DNA of 64,000 nt from Pontibacter vulgaris (GTDB lineage: Bacteria > Bacteroidota > Bacteroidia > Cytophagales > Hymenobacteraceae): assembly GCF_022758145.1 (NCBI RefSeq), contig NZ_JAJVDH010000008.1, positions 124,001 through 188,000 on the forward strand, written 5' to 3'. Under the pieces are notes generated by a model. The model saw only the letters and a list, made by a program, of their open reading frames with translations. It had not been told where the DNA came from and did no database searches. Of this stretch, positions 1-9,592 are shown in pieces; position 1 is the first letter of the stretch, and each line of letters begins with the position of its first letter. The translations under genes and the position numbers were made by a program.

Positions 1-542
1 GAGGTTAAAGCATTATCTAACCTGGTAAGCAGATCATTGTAAATGGCTGCATCATCATCATATACCGGGTTCACATTTTCAATATCCAATGCCTCGTTGT
101 AAGGAATATCTCCATACACATTCACTAAAATTGACCACGCATATACTTCGGTAATCTCGATCTGAGCAATCTGATTTGCCTTTGTTACCTCGTCAAGTTC
201 TGTGTCGGCAGCCGTTATAGTTCTCGCCTCTCTTAAATCCCGCAGCACATCTCTGTAAATTACGTTCCAGAAGTTCTGGGGAATATTGCGGGTACTCAGG
301 TCATAGCGGCTTTCATCAGTATAGGTGGTTTCTGTCCAGTACTGGGAGAGTAACCTGAACACATTCAGGTTCACGTTGGAGCTCGACACCACATCTGCCA
401 GGGCTTTTTGCCCGTTAGAAAACAGTGTTGCCGCCGGTACATTTTCGCTTGCATTCTTCGGATCGGTATTCATTTCCTCGAAATCGTCCGTACAGGCAGC
501 TACCGAAAGCACAAGTATAAAAACTGAAATTAGCTTTTTCAT
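1..542 (-). CDS. SusD/RagB-family outer-membrane lipoprotein (3' part outside window)
   Basis: This is the N-terminal 180 or so residues of a SusD-like nutrient-binding lipoprotein; the rest lies beyond the window start. The ATG at 542-540 opens MKKLISVFILVLSVAAC, a lipoprotein signal with the acylated Cys at residue 17. A mature start TDDFEEMNTDPKNAS follows, which is typical of the SusD-like_2 type (asparagine- and proline-rich 'NTDP' segment after the lipobox). It lies 10 bp downstream of the SusC gene, so the two are surely co-transcribed. In this family SusD caps the SusC barrel at the cell surface and captures the substrate (glycan or peptide). No neighbouring hydrolase inside the window shows which substrate. 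Confidence 0.88.
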   Translation of the reverse strand, partial: MKKLISVFILVLSVAACTDDFEEMNTDPKNASENVPAATLFSNGQKALADVVSSSNVNLNVFRLLSQYWTETTYTDESRYDLSTRNIPQNFWNVIYRDVLRDLREARTITAADTELDEVTKANQIAQIEITEVYAWSILVNVYGDIPYNEALDIENVNPVYDDDAAIYNDLLTRLDNALT

Positions 543-552
543 ATCTCTGTAA

Positions 553-3500
553 TTAGAATCTTGCCTTAACATTTATACCAATATTCCTGGTTGTTGGGTA
601 GCTACCCACCTGGTATCCGCCGGACAGGTTACCGGAGCTTATACCATCTTCCGGATCCGCATCAGGGAGATTTTTATGGATGATCCAGAGGTTTCTGCCA
701 TAAGCTGAGAGCTCAATTCCTTTTATAAACCCAATGTTAGATATCAGTGCATCAGGTAATGCAAACCCCAGCGTTACTTCCCTTAATTTAACATAGCTGG
801 CATCGTATACAAAGGCTGCCGCCGGGTTATAGGCATAACCAAACAGGCCATAGTCTGAAGCTGAAACCCTTACATCGTTAGGGGTTCCGTCTTCTTTAAC
901 ACCTTTAAGTATAACGCCACCTCCTTCGTCCAGCGGGTTGCGAACCGGGTTGCCCAAGTCGTTGGTAAATGTAGTGGCTTTGCTTACGCCGGTAGCCAGG
1001 CCATAGTACTGGTCAAGCGAGAATACATCGCCGCCGTGTTTCATATCGATCAGGAAGCCTAAGGACAGACCTTTATACTTTACTGTATTTGATATACCGG
1101 CAATCCAGTCCGGATTCACGTTACCAATAACTTCGTTCGAGGTTGGCGAAATCAGGTAATAACCATCTTCATCCACCACGCGGTCTCCATTATCATTGAA
1201 CACAAAGTTTGAGCCCCTGATGGTACCGTAAGGCTCGCCGACAGCTGCGTTAATGGATACACCACCCTGGAAGGCGCCGAGCTGGAAGTTATCAAACTCA
1301 CCCAGGTCTACCACTTCATTTCTGAGCCTGGTCCAGTTGGCATTGATCGTCCAGGAGAAATCGTTGGTTTTAACAGGAGTGCCATACAGCGACAGTTCCA
1401 CGCCTCTGTTCTCAATCTCGCCTAGGTTTGTAATCTTATTGTTGTAACCTGTTGTGCGTGATACAGAGGCCGGTACAATCTGATCTACAGATTTTGATTT
1501 AAAGTATGTAAAGTCAAAGCCTGTACGTCCATCCAGGAACGACATTTCCAGACCGGCCTCCCAGCTCTTGGTGCGCTCTGGTTTCAGATCCGGATTTCTC
1601 TTATCGCCTGATACAGAGAATAAAGGAATGGTTCCGAACGGAGTTGGTTTGGCGTATATATCATTTACATAATACACTGGCGCTAAAAGACCAACTTCAG
1701 CATAATTTAACCTGACTTTACCATTTGTAAGCCACATACGCGGCTCCATTAATTCTGTAAATACAAAGCTGCCGGAAACAGATCCATAACTAAAGGTATT
1801 GTTATCGGATGGCAACGTTGATGCCTGATCGACGCGGTAGGCCAGGTCTACAAAGGCCATGTCTTTATATCCGAGGGTTGTGCTGGCAAAATAACCGTTT
1901 ACCTGTAGCTCTGTATCCTGCTCCAGAGGAGGCTCAAGCGGGTTAAGCGAGTTAGTTAACGCATAGAATCTTGGCACAACCAGCCCCCCGTTGGTTTCGG
2001 CAAAAACAGATTCTGTTTCTGTTTTGCGGATGTTTGTACCAATAGTGGCTTTTAGGTTAAATACTTCAGAAAGGTCTCTGTTTAAATTAGCCATCAGGTC
2101 ATAGTTACGCTCCATAAACTTGCGGTTGAAGCGCTGGTATTTAGACGGAGATAGCGAACCTACGGCATATCTTTCTTCCTGGAGTTCATTATAAGTATCC
2201 AATGAGATCCTACCCATAATGTCCAGCCAATCGGTTAGCTTATAATCAAGCCTTACGTTACCGAAATATCTGTCCCTGTTATCGTTCTGGTAGTTCTCAT
2301 AACGGGTCCAGTAAGGGTTATCCCAGTAAATAGGTACCAGGGCGTCAGGGTCGGCCCAGTTCCAGGTTACGTTTTTGCCTGTTCTGTCATAAGCATCTTC
2401 CAGCTCCTTAACATCAACGTTGGTTTGCCACCATTGCCTGAAGTTGGTTGCTACGTTCTTATCATCGTAGCCTGTGCCATACCTGCCTTTTCCTTCCACT
2501 ACAGAATAGTTAACAGAAGCAGAGGCATTCAGTTTTTCTGTTATATCATAAGAAGCAGCAAAGTTCACGAAGTTCTTAAGTATCTTACTGTTAGGCAGAA
2601 TTCCTTTGTCGCTGTTTCGTGTATAGCCCAGTTTAAAGTATCCCTTGTCGCCGCCGCCATCCAGCGTAATGTTGTTGGCAGTACCTACGGCATCTTTAAA
2701 AAACTCAGAAGGATCGTTCTTTGCAGCTACCCAAGGTGTTTTCTTGCCAAAGGATGGAGAAGATGGGTCAAATGCGTTCCATTGGTATACCAGCAGGTTA
2801 GGATCATACTTAGCGCCATAAGAGGCATCCTCGCTGGTTGGCACTACCAGGTCTTCCACACCATCGCCATCAATATCCCTGAACAGGAAAAAACCGGATG
2901 GGTCTTCGTAATAGGCTCCGTAACCGGCACCATACTGGTCCTGAAAATCAGTGAAAGTAGATTTATCTATAAAGCCAACGTTAACGCTTGAGTTTATAGT
3001 TACACCTATACCTTGTCTTTCCTTGCTTCCTTTTTTGGTAGTAATAATAATAGCACCGTTAGCAGCACGTGTACCATAAAGGGCTGTTGCAGCGGCACCT
3101 TTCAACACGTTTATAGATTCAATGTCATCGGGGTTAATATCAGCGGCGGCATTACCATAATCGTAACCCCCACGGCCTGTTGTCTGGTCGGCTGTGTTGG
3201 TATTAGAGTTATCAATGGGCACGCCATCCACTACAAACAAGGCTTGGTTATTACCAAACAGAGATTTACTACCGCGTATTACCACGTTTGTAGAGCCACC
3301 TAAGGTATTATTCCGCTGTATGTTTACACCGGAAACTTTACCTGACAGTGCATTTACAAAGTTTGCCTCTCTTGTAGTTGTTACTGCATCGCCCTGAACT
3401 GACTGTGCAGCATAGGGCAACTCATTTTTAGTACGTTGTATACCTAACGCAGTAACTACAACCTCACCAAGCTCTTTTGTAGCTAATGGGAGGCTCACAT

Positions 3501-3777
3501 TTATAGTTGTTGCGTTGCCAATAGGGCGCTCAATTGTCTGGTAACCGATAAAACGGAACTCCAGGGTGTTACTTCCCTCAGGTACATTAAGGGAGTATGA
3601 TCCGTCGGCACCAGTTGCAGTACCCGTAGTAGTACCTTTTACCAGCACAGAAACTCCTGGTAAAGGTTGGTTTGTAGCTGCGTCTGTTACCTTACCGGTA
3701 ATTGCCCTGACCTGGGCCACAGTTTGTTGCAGCAGGGCAAACACCAGAAAGAAACTAAGTATTAGAAGTCTTTTCAT
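553..3777 (-). CDS. SusC/RagA-family TonB-linked outer-membrane transporter
   Basis: The gene encodes a 1074-residue TonB-dependent importer. Residues 1-22 (MKRLLILSFFLVFALLQQTVAQ) are a signal peptide. Residues about 23-110 form a carboxypeptidase-regulatory-like domain (GKVTDAATNQPLPGVSVLVKG). A plug follows with the SusC signature around DGVPIDNSN and SINVLKGAAATALYG, and the rest is a 22-strand-type barrel ending in INVKARF with the terminal Phe. I chose the ATG at 3777 because it begins the signal peptide. An in-frame TTG at 3930 would add 51 residues with no signal character and would run through a repeated leader. It pairs with the SusD gene immediately downstream. Substrate unknown. 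Confidence 0.93.
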   Translation of the reverse strand: MKRLLILSFFLVFALLQQTVAQVRAITGKVTDAATNQPLPGVSVLVKGTTTGTATGADGSYSLNVPEGSNTLEFRFIGYQTIERPIGNATTINVSLPLATKELGEVVVTALGIQRTKNELPYAAQSVQGDAVTTTREANFVNALSGKVSGVNIQRNNTLGGSTNVVIRGSKSLFGNNQALFVVDGVPIDNSNTNTADQTTGRGGYDYGNAAADINPDDIESINVLKGAAATALYGTRAANGAIIITTKKGSKERQGIGVTINSSVNVGFIDKSTFTDFQDQYGAGYGAYYEDPSGFFLFRDIDGDGVEDLVVPTSEDASYGAKYDPNLLVYQWNAFDPSSPSFGKKTPWVAAKNDPSEFFKDAVGTANNITLDGGGDKGYFKLGYTRNSDKGILPNSKILKNFVNFAASYDITEKLNASASVNYSVVEGKGRYGTGYDDKNVATNFRQWWQTNVDVKELEDAYDRTGKNVTWNWADPDALVPIYWDNPYWTRYENYQNDNRDRYFGNVRLDYKLTDWLDIMGRISLDTYNELQEERYAVGSLSPSKYQRFNRKFMERNYDLMANLNRDLSEVFNLKATIGTNIRKTETESVFAETNGGLVVPRFYALTNSLNPLEPPLEQDTELQVNGYFASTTLGYKDMAFVDLAYRVDQASTLPSDNNTFSYGSVSGSFVFTELMEPRMWLTNGKVRLNYAEVGLLAPVYYVNDIYAKPTPFGTIPLFSVSGDKRNPDLKPERTKSWEAGLEMSFLDGRTGFDFTYFKSKSVDQIVPASVSRTTGYNNKITNLGEIENRGVELSLYGTPVKTNDFSWTINANWTRLRNEVVDLGEFDNFQLGAFQGGVSINAAVGEPYGTIRGSNFVFNDNGDRVVDEDGYYLISPTSNEVIGNVNPDWIAGISNTVKYKGLSLGFLIDMKHGGDVFSLDQYYGLATGVSKATTFTNDLGNPVRNPLDEGGGVILKGVKEDGTPNDVRVSASDYGLFGYAYNPAAAFVYDASYVKLREVTLGFALPDALISNIGFIKGIELSAYGRNLWIIHKNLPDADPEDGISSGNLSGGYQVGSYPTTRNIGINVKARF

Positions 3778-4254
3778 TTGCTGTTCGATTAAAGCGAGTG
3801 TATTTAATTGTGGCTGAAGATAGCCAAGCACAAATCCCGGTCTTTCAGAGTTGGACCGTTCAGAGAAATCGCAGTTAACGCCAGCGCCATACGCGCTGTT
3901 CATCGGCAGGCAAAAGTATGCCGGCACCAATTGGGCCGTTCAGAGAGGAGAATTAACACCAGTGCCAGGCGGCAACTGTTCAGAATAGAGGCAATTGAAA
4001 ACAGGCTACAGACGAGAAAACCTGTTAACGTGGAGTTTTGATTTCAGAATTGGCTTATAGCTGTTTCAATATTGCTATAGCAATTTAAAATATAATCAAT
4101 TCTATAGTTATACTTAATATTTAAGTAATTGTTCACTTATTAAGTTACTAACAAACATATAAATAGTCACAAAATACATATTCTGTACCTGATAGCTTAC
4201 CTACAACCTGATACTATACAGAATTTATACAATCTACTGCATGGCTATTTTGCA
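3778..4254. other. Non-coding region upstream of susC
   Basis: About 480 bp separate the susC start from the feoB terminator. The half near susC (3778-4030) is GC-balanced and holds the repeated leader. The distal half (4030-4254) is AT-rich. It should contain the susCD promoter, but I see no clear TAnnTTTG box. No credible open frame is present. Confidence 0.6.
3851..3980. repeat. Imperfect direct repeat, 80-bp spacing, in the susC leader
   Basis: Two related segments begin with TTGGACCGTTCAGAGA at 3851 and TTGGGCCGTTCAGAGA at 3931. Both continue with a TTAAC, CCAG-GCCA and CTGTTCA series over about 45 bp. A further CTGTTCAGA lies at about 3969 and CTTTCAGAG at 3842. On the transcribed (minus) strand the shared core reads CTCTGAACGG. 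The repeats lie in the untranslated region of susC, so they could be regulatory. I know of no named element that matches. Confidence 0.55.
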
Positions 4255-4286
4255 TAAAAAAGCCTGAGATGTTAAATCCCAGGCTT
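4255..4286 (-). terminator. Rho-independent terminator of feoAB
   Basis: An 11-bp stem with one mismatch (4260-4270 with 4276-4286, loop GTTAA) is followed on the minus strand by a run of six T. It lies 47 bp past the feoB stop codon. Confidence 0.8.
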
Positions 4287-4332
4287 AAGAATATGCTGTA
4301 GTATAGGCCTGATGCAGGCCCTTGAAAATGAT

Positions 4333-6486
4333 TTACTTAAAAATCTGGAATGTGATAAAAGCGGCAATGTAGGCAAGGCCACTCATATAAATAAACTGAG
4401 CAAGCGGCCAGGTCCAGCTTTTGGTTTCGCGGCGAACAACGGCCAGCGTGCTTACACATTGCATGGCAAACATATAAAACACCAACAGCGAAAACGCACG
4501 TGCCGGTGTAAAGAACGGTTGCCCGTTCTCATCTTTCTCGGCCATTAGTTTGCTCTTAATGGTACTTACATTTTCTTCCTCACCTATACTATAAATGGTA
4601 GACATGGTTCCTACAAATACCTCGCGGGCGGCAAAAGAAGTTAACAGTGCTATACCTATTTTCCAGTCGTAGCCTAATGGCCGTATGGCCGGCTCCATGG
4701 CGCGGCCAACAATACCCGCGTAAGAAGATTCGAGCTGTGCTGAAGCAATATGATTCTGGAGTTCGGTTTCGGTATAGTTTCTGGCAACAGCCTGCTGGCG
4801 TGCCTTTTGTTCAGCTACCTCAAAACTGTTACCGGGGCCGTACGAAGCCAGCACCCAAAGTATAACCGAAATAGCCACGATCACTTTACCGGCCTCCAGC
4901 ACAAACGCTTTTGATTTCTCTACTATAGTTATACCTACGTTTTTCCAGCGGGGCATTTTATATACCGGAAACTCCATGATAAAGTAGCTGCGCTCGCGGG
5001 CTTTAAGCACTTTTTTCAGTACCCACGCTGAAACTATAGCTGTCAGAAAACCGGTCAGGTATAAGCCCATCAGCACCAGGCCCTGCAGGTTCAGGAAACC
5101 CAGGTAGTAAGTTTCGGGTACTACAAGCGCAATAAGTACAGTATAAACCGGAATACGGGCCGAGCAGCTCATAAGTGGCGTCACAAAAATAGTGATCATG
5201 CGGTCTTTCCAGTTCTCAATAGTACGCGCCGACATAACTGCAGGCACTGCGCAGGCAACCCCTGAAATTAAAGGCACCACACTCTTACCATTCAGGCCAA
5301 ACTTGCGCATGATCTTATCCATCATAAACGTAACACGGGCCATGTAGCCGGTTTCTTCCAGTATGGCGATAAACGCAAAAAGTATGGCAATTTGCGGCAC
5401 AAACACCAGCACGCCTCCAAGCCCGGCAATAATGCCTTCGGTTAGCAGGTTTACCAGTGGGCCGCTAAAGTTATCCTGTATCAGGCCGTTCAGGTTGGCA
5501 ACCCCCAGGTCAATAAGATCCATCGGGTAGCTGGCCCAGGTAAAAATAGCCTGGAACACCGTAAAAAGTATAGCCAGGAAAATCAGGTAGCCAAATACTT
5601 TATGGGTAAGTATCTGATCGAGGCGGTTGCTGAATTTCTCGTCTTTGGTTACTTTTTCTACACGCATTACATCCAGCAGTATTTCGCTGATGCGGGCATA
5701 ACGTGCAATAGTTTCGTTGGCTTGCAGCGTATTGGAATTAAAGCCTTCCGCCTCCAGCAAAGCGGCCATCCATTCGGCTTTCTCTTCAGAAACAAATTTC
5801 AGGCTTTTATACTGATGCGCATAATGCAGCGCTAGGTAATCGTTTCTGAGGCCAAAGCTTTCTTTTATACTTCGCACCAGCGGTTTAAGCTCTGTGGGTA
5901 TAGTATAAAAAGATACCGGGCTTGGCGCCAGCTGCTGCGACATAACAATTTTCAGGGCAGCTATACCAACACCCTTTCGGGCATTCATCGGGATTACCGG
6001 CACACCCAGCTCCTGCTGCAGCGCTTCCACATCTATCTTCACGCCCTCCGTTTCGGCCACGTCCATCATGTTCAGGGCAAGTATGGCCGGAATGTGCAGG
6101 TCGGCTAACTGGGTAAACAGCAACAGGTTACGCTTCAGGTTTGAGGCATCGGCAGTAACTATAACAAGGTCAGGGTAATGCGTAGAATTCGGATCGTAGA
6201 GCAGGTCAATGATTACGCGCTCATCCAGCGATTTGGGATATAAACTATAGGTGCCAGGCAGGTCAATGATCTGGGCTTTCAGGTTAGGCGTAATCTGGCT
6301 TATACCTGTTTTTTTGTCAACCGTAACTCCCGGAAAGTTGCCTACTTTCTGGTTAAGACCGGTAAGCTGGTTAAACAAAGAAGATTTACCTGAGTTCGGG
6401 TTACCAATCAAAGCAATTTTAGCCACCGTTTGTTGCGGGGTAAGCTTTTCAGGCTGCAATACTTCAGGCTGAGTTGTCACGGTCAT
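4333..6486 (-). CDS. feoB: Ferrous iron transporter FeoB
   Basis: This is a 717-residue inner-membrane Fe(II) permease with a fused GTPase. The G domain shows G1 GNPNSGKS (residues 28-35), the G2 Thr in GNFPGVTV, G3 DLPG (75-78) and G4 NMMD (about 138-141). The usual helical linker follows, and then two FeoB gate segments with their conserved cysteines (ISGVACAVPAVMSARTI and PLMSCSARIPVYTVLI). The C-terminus is a short membrane helix and there is no fused FeoC-like domain. It starts 7 bp after feoA, so the pair is one transcription unit ended by the hairpin at 4255-4286. Function is known for the family and length is normal. Confidence 0.96.
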   Translation of the reverse strand: MTVTTQPEVLQPEKLTPQQTVAKIALIGNPNSGKSSLFNQLTGLNQKVGNFPGVTVDKKTGISQITPNLKAQIIDLPGTYSLYPKSLDERVIIDLLYDPNSTHYPDLVIVTADASNLKRNLLLFTQLADLHIPAILALNMMDVAETEGVKIDVEALQQELGVPVIPMNARKGVGIAALKIVMSQQLAPSPVSFYTIPTELKPLVRSIKESFGLRNDYLALHYAHQYKSLKFVSEEKAEWMAALLEAEGFNSNTLQANETIARYARISEILLDVMRVEKVTKDEKFSNRLDQILTHKVFGYLIFLAILFTVFQAIFTWASYPMDLIDLGVANLNGLIQDNFSGPLVNLLTEGIIAGLGGVLVFVPQIAILFAFIAILEETGYMARVTFMMDKIMRKFGLNGKSVVPLISGVACAVPAVMSARTIENWKDRMITIFVTPLMSCSARIPVYTVLIALVVPETYYLGFLNLQGLVLMGLYLTGFLTAIVSAWVLKKVLKARERSYFIMEFPVYKMPRWKNVGITIVEKSKAFVLEAGKVIVAISVILWVLASYGPGNSFEVAEQKARQQAVARNYTETELQNHIASAQLESSYAGIVGRAMEPAIRPLGYDWKIGIALLTSFAAREVFVGTMSTIYSIGEEENVSTIKSKLMAEKDENGQPFFTPARAFSLLVFYMFAMQCVSTLAVVRRETKSWTWPLAQFIYMSGLAYIAAFITFQIFK

Positions 6487-6493
6487 GCGGTAT

Positions 6494-6787
6494 TTATTTC
6501 TTCAGCAGTATGGTTTCTGCTTCGTCAAGGCGCAGCGAGAGCGTATAATCATTCACAATGATAGTGATCGGATCACCGAAAGGGGCCCGGCTGTTGAGTT
6601 TTACTTCTGTACCCGGAATGCAGCCCATCTCTAAAAGCTTAAGCGCCATTTCCGCATCCTGAAGACAACAAATGACGCCGCGCTCACCTAATTTAAGGTC
6701 GCGCACGCTTTTCTGTTCCTTATGCTCTTCTACCCTGTTTCGCACCGCTCGTTTGTTTTTATTTAGACTGTTTATAAACAACTGCAA
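6494..6787 (-). CDS. feoA: Ferrous iron transport protein FeoA
   Basis: A small SH3-like FeoA protein that supports FeoB function at the inner face of the membrane. The FeoA core runs from SVRDLKLGERGVICCL through LEMGCIPGTEVKL and APFGDPITIIVNDYTLSLR. The start is uncertain. The listed 97-residue form begins with TTG at 6787. A GTG at 6745 would give 83 residues, nearer the family norm. A GTG at 6706 is preceded by an AAGGA motif about 10 bp upstream and would start exactly at the domain (MRDLKLGERG). There is no ATG before the domain. It is located directly upstream of feoB with a 7-bp gap. Confidence 0.88.
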   Translation of the reverse strand: MQLFINSLNKNKRAVRNRVEEHKEQKSVRDLKLGERGVICCLQDAEMALKLLEMGCIPGTEVKLNSRAPFGDPITIIVNDYTLSLRLDEAETILLKK

Positions 6788-6945
6788 GTTACAAGGTGTT
6801 CACCTTTTTAGCAAAAGAATGAGCGGAATTTGAAGATTTACAAAGTGAAAGATATGAAAGCGATGGTTTGCTCCTACCAAAAGAGGAATAATGCATACCT
6901 TATCCATGTGTTGCAGACACGAACCGGGCACAGTTACATTATACT

Positions 6946-9408
6946 TTACTCGGCATAAAACACGCGCTTTACCCGGGTGCTGACATTGGTAAGCAGCTCA
7001 TAAGGTATAGTTCCGATCTTTTCGGCCAGCTCTACTAATGTAAGTTGCGGCCCAAAAATAATGGCTTCGTCGCCGGCTTTTACCTGCATGCCTGTTACGT
7101 CAACCATGCACATATCCATGCACACGTTACCAATAAGCGGGGCGCGTTTGCCATGTATAAGCACCTGCCCCACGCCGTTGCTGAAGCGCCGGTCGTAGCC
7201 ATCGGCATAACCAATGGCAATGGTGGCAATTGTTTTATCAGAGCTGGCTATACCTTTGCGGCTGTACCCTACTGTTTCGCCCTGTTTTATACTTTTAACC
7301 TGCGAAATAGTAGTTTTAAGTATACTTACCGAGCGTAGTGCTTCCTGCTCTGAGCCGGTGGCTTCTACGCCGTAAAGCCCGATGCCCAGGCGTACCATAT
7401 CCAGCTGGTGCTCCGGAAAACGCACAATGCCTGCTGAGTTCAGAATATGTTTGATCACCTTATACCCCAGCCGTTCTTCCACCTCAGCTGCCATACTTCT
7501 GAAATTAGCGATCTGCTGGCCGGAAAAGTCGTTATGCAACGCTTCGTCGGCACCTGCCAGGTGGCTGAAGGCACTTTCTACCTTTAATTCCGGATGTTGC
7601 TGCAGCATTTTGAAAAGCGCATCGAAATCTTCCGGGGTAAAGCCGAGGCGGTGCATGCCTGTATCCAGTTTCAGGTGCATTTTATACTTCCTGCCAGCCT
7701 CCAGAGATGACAAATAAGCCTCCAGCAACTCAAGCGAATAAATCTCAGGCTCCAGGTTATACTGCTGCAACTTGCCAAAACTATCCGGCGATGGATTCAT
7801 AACCATAACCGGCAGCGTTATACCGTGTTCGCGTAGCATAACGCCTTCATCGGCATAGGCTACGGCCAGGTAATCCACACGGTGGAACTGCAGCAGATTG
7901 GCTACCTCGAAACTTCCGCTACCGTAGGCAAAGGCTTTCACCATTACCATCAGTTTTGTTTCGGGCTGCAGCTTGGAGCGATAAAAGTTAAGGTTATGCA
8001 CCAAAGCATCCAGGTTCACTTCCAGCACTGTGCCGTGTACTTTCTGCTGAAAGGCATGCACAATCTTTTCAAATTCAAACACGCGCGCGCCCTTTACCAG
8101 CACTACCTCGTTCCGGAAGCTGGCAGCCTGAAAATCATCCAGAAACGCTTGGGTGCTGCTGTAGAATATGCTGCCGCTGCCAAACTTAGCTGCGTGGGCT
8201 TTTATAGTTTCGCCAATGCCGATCAGCCTTTCCACGCCATGCGCCTGCACCAACTCAGCTACCTGCGAGTATAGTTTTTCTTCCGGAAGGCCGGATTCCA
8301 ACAGATCGGAAAGTATAAGTGTGTGTTTGCTGCGCCGTGGCTGACTTGCCAGCAGATCCAGCGCGATGGCAAGGCCTGCCAGGTCGTTGTTGTACGTATC
8401 ATCTATGAGGTAGCAACCATTTATGGCCTCTTTCATTTCGAGACGCATGGCAACCGGCTGCAAGCGATCCAAGCGGTCCTGGATTTCATCGAGTGGCAGG
8501 TTGCGGTACAAAAGTATGGCCAGGCAATGCAGCACATTTTCTACCGAAGCTTCATCGGTAAACGGAACAGAAATTCGTTGCTTCTGACCCTGGTAAGTAT
8601 AAACGATGGTGGAGCGATGCCCTGCCGTAGTTACCGCAGTTATAGTTACATCCGCTGCCTGCCTGCGCGCCCAGGTAAAAGACTTTATACTTTGCTGACG
8701 TACTGCTTCGTCTATCAGCTCATAATCGGCACAATAGAACAGCAGTTCAACGCTTTTAAACAGCTTCAGCTTCTCGTCTACTTTTTGCTGCCGCGAAGTA
8801 AAACCTTCGTCGTGGGCGCTGCCGATATTGGTAAATATCCCCAGCGTAGGCTGAATAATGGGTTGCAGGTTTTCCATCTCGCCGGGCTGCGAAATACCGG
8901 CTTCAAAAATACCCAGCGTATGGTTTGCATTCAGTTGCCACACCGAAAGCGGAACCCCTAACTGCGAGTTGTAGCTTCGCGGGCTTTTTACTACCTGCTC
9001 ATCCGGGCTCAGCAAAGCTGCAAGCCACTCTTTTACAATGGTTTTTCCGTTGCTGCCGGTTACGCCTATTACCGGAATCTGAAACTGCACGCGGTGCCAG
9101 GCTGCCAGCGTTTGCAGCGCTTCCAGGCTATTTTGCACCTGCAGAATGTTAGCCTCCGGGTATAGTTGCTGAAGCTGAGATGCATCTATACTTTCTTCCT
9201 CTACCACAAATTGCCTAACCCCAATACTATAAAGCTGCTGCAGGTACTTGTGCCCGTTGTTATACTTGCCTTTGATAGCGAAGAACAAGGAGCCGGCCGG
9301 CTGTGAAAGTTTGCGGCTATCTGTGAGCAGATTCAGGATTGGTAGCGGCTGCACAAATTGCACCACATGGCCTTTGGTAACGGTAGCGAGTTGCTGAAAC
9401 GTGAGCAT
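6946..9408 (-). CDS. murF-alr: Bifunctional MurF ligase / alanine racemase
   Basis: An 820-residue fusion of two peptidoglycan-precursor enzymes. The N-terminal half is MurF (UDP-MurNAc-tripeptide:D-Ala-D-Ala ligase), with the ATP loop VTGSNGKT at about residues 116-123 and EAGISQPGEM. The C-terminal half (from about residue 452) is a PLP alanine racemase, with MVKAFAYGSG carrying the PLP lysine (about 491), LKLDTGMHRLGF, and the catalytic Tyr in GYSRKG (about 715). The fusion is known from Bacteroidota and supplies D-Ala at the step that uses D-Ala-D-Ala. I chose ATG 9408 over an upstream in-frame start at 9456 because a promoter box (9430-9437) lies between them and the domain starts at 9408. 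Confidence 0.94.
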   Translation of the reverse strand: MLTFQQLATVTKGHVVQFVQPLPILNLLTDSRKLSQPAGSLFFAIKGKYNNGHKYLQQLYSIGVRQFVVEEESIDASQLQQLYPEANILQVQNSLEALQTLAAWHRVQFQIPVIGVTGSNGKTIVKEWLAALLSPDEQVVKSPRSYNSQLGVPLSVWQLNANHTLGIFEAGISQPGEMENLQPIIQPTLGIFTNIGSAHDEGFTSRQQKVDEKLKLFKSVELLFYCADYELIDEAVRQQSIKSFTWARRQAADVTITAVTTAGHRSTIVYTYQGQKQRISVPFTDEASVENVLHCLAILLYRNLPLDEIQDRLDRLQPVAMRLEMKEAINGCYLIDDTYNNDLAGLAIALDLLASQPRRSKHTLILSDLLESGLPEEKLYSQVAELVQAHGVERLIGIGETIKAHAAKFGSGSIFYSSTQAFLDDFQAASFRNEVVLVKGARVFEFEKIVHAFQQKVHGTVLEVNLDALVHNLNFYRSKLQPETKLMVMVKAFAYGSGSFEVANLLQFHRVDYLAVAYADEGVMLREHGITLPVMVMNPSPDSFGKLQQYNLEPEIYSLELLEAYLSSLEAGRKYKMHLKLDTGMHRLGFTPEDFDALFKMLQQHPELKVESAFSHLAGADEALHNDFSGQQIANFRSMAAEVEERLGYKVIKHILNSAGIVRFPEHQLDMVRLGIGLYGVEATGSEQEALRSVSILKTTISQVKSIKQGETVGYSRKGIASSDKTIATIAIGYADGYDRRFSNGVGQVLIHGKRAPLIGNVCMDMCMVDVTGMQVKAGDEAIIFGPQLTLVELAEKIGTIPYELLTNVSTRVKRVFYAE

Positions 9409-9429
9409 AGGTGTTGCCTTAATTCGAGC

Positions 9430-9437
9430 CAAAGATA
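9430..9437 (-). promoter_or_regulatory. Putative -7 box of murF-alr
   Basis: The minus strand reads TATCTTTG, an exact match to the Bacteroidota -7 consensus TAnnTTTG, 21 bp upstream of the ATG at 9408. No good -33 TTTG is visible. The box argues against a start upstream of 9430. Confidence 0.5.
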
Positions 9438-9565
9438 CTAAACCACCTGCTACCATACTGCTATACTTATGTTCCGAAATTAATTCACATTTTTAGCGTT
9501 TCACCCTTTTAAGCAAGGCACAGAAAATTTTAGCTAATGCCACCTAAACCGGACCTGCAAACCCG

Positions 9566-9573
9566 TACTTTTG
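9566..9573 (+). promoter_or_regulatory. Putative -7 box of rarD
   Basis: TACTTTTG matches TAnnTTTG and ends 19 bp before the rarD ATG, which would give a leader of roughly a dozen bases. No clear -33 element is seen. Confidence 0.45.
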
Positions 9574-9592
9574 CAGATTCTTACAATTACCT

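Noticed and set aside
3778..3930. 51-residue extension of SusC from a TTG
   Set aside because: It runs through the leader repeats and would place the signal peptide inside the protein.
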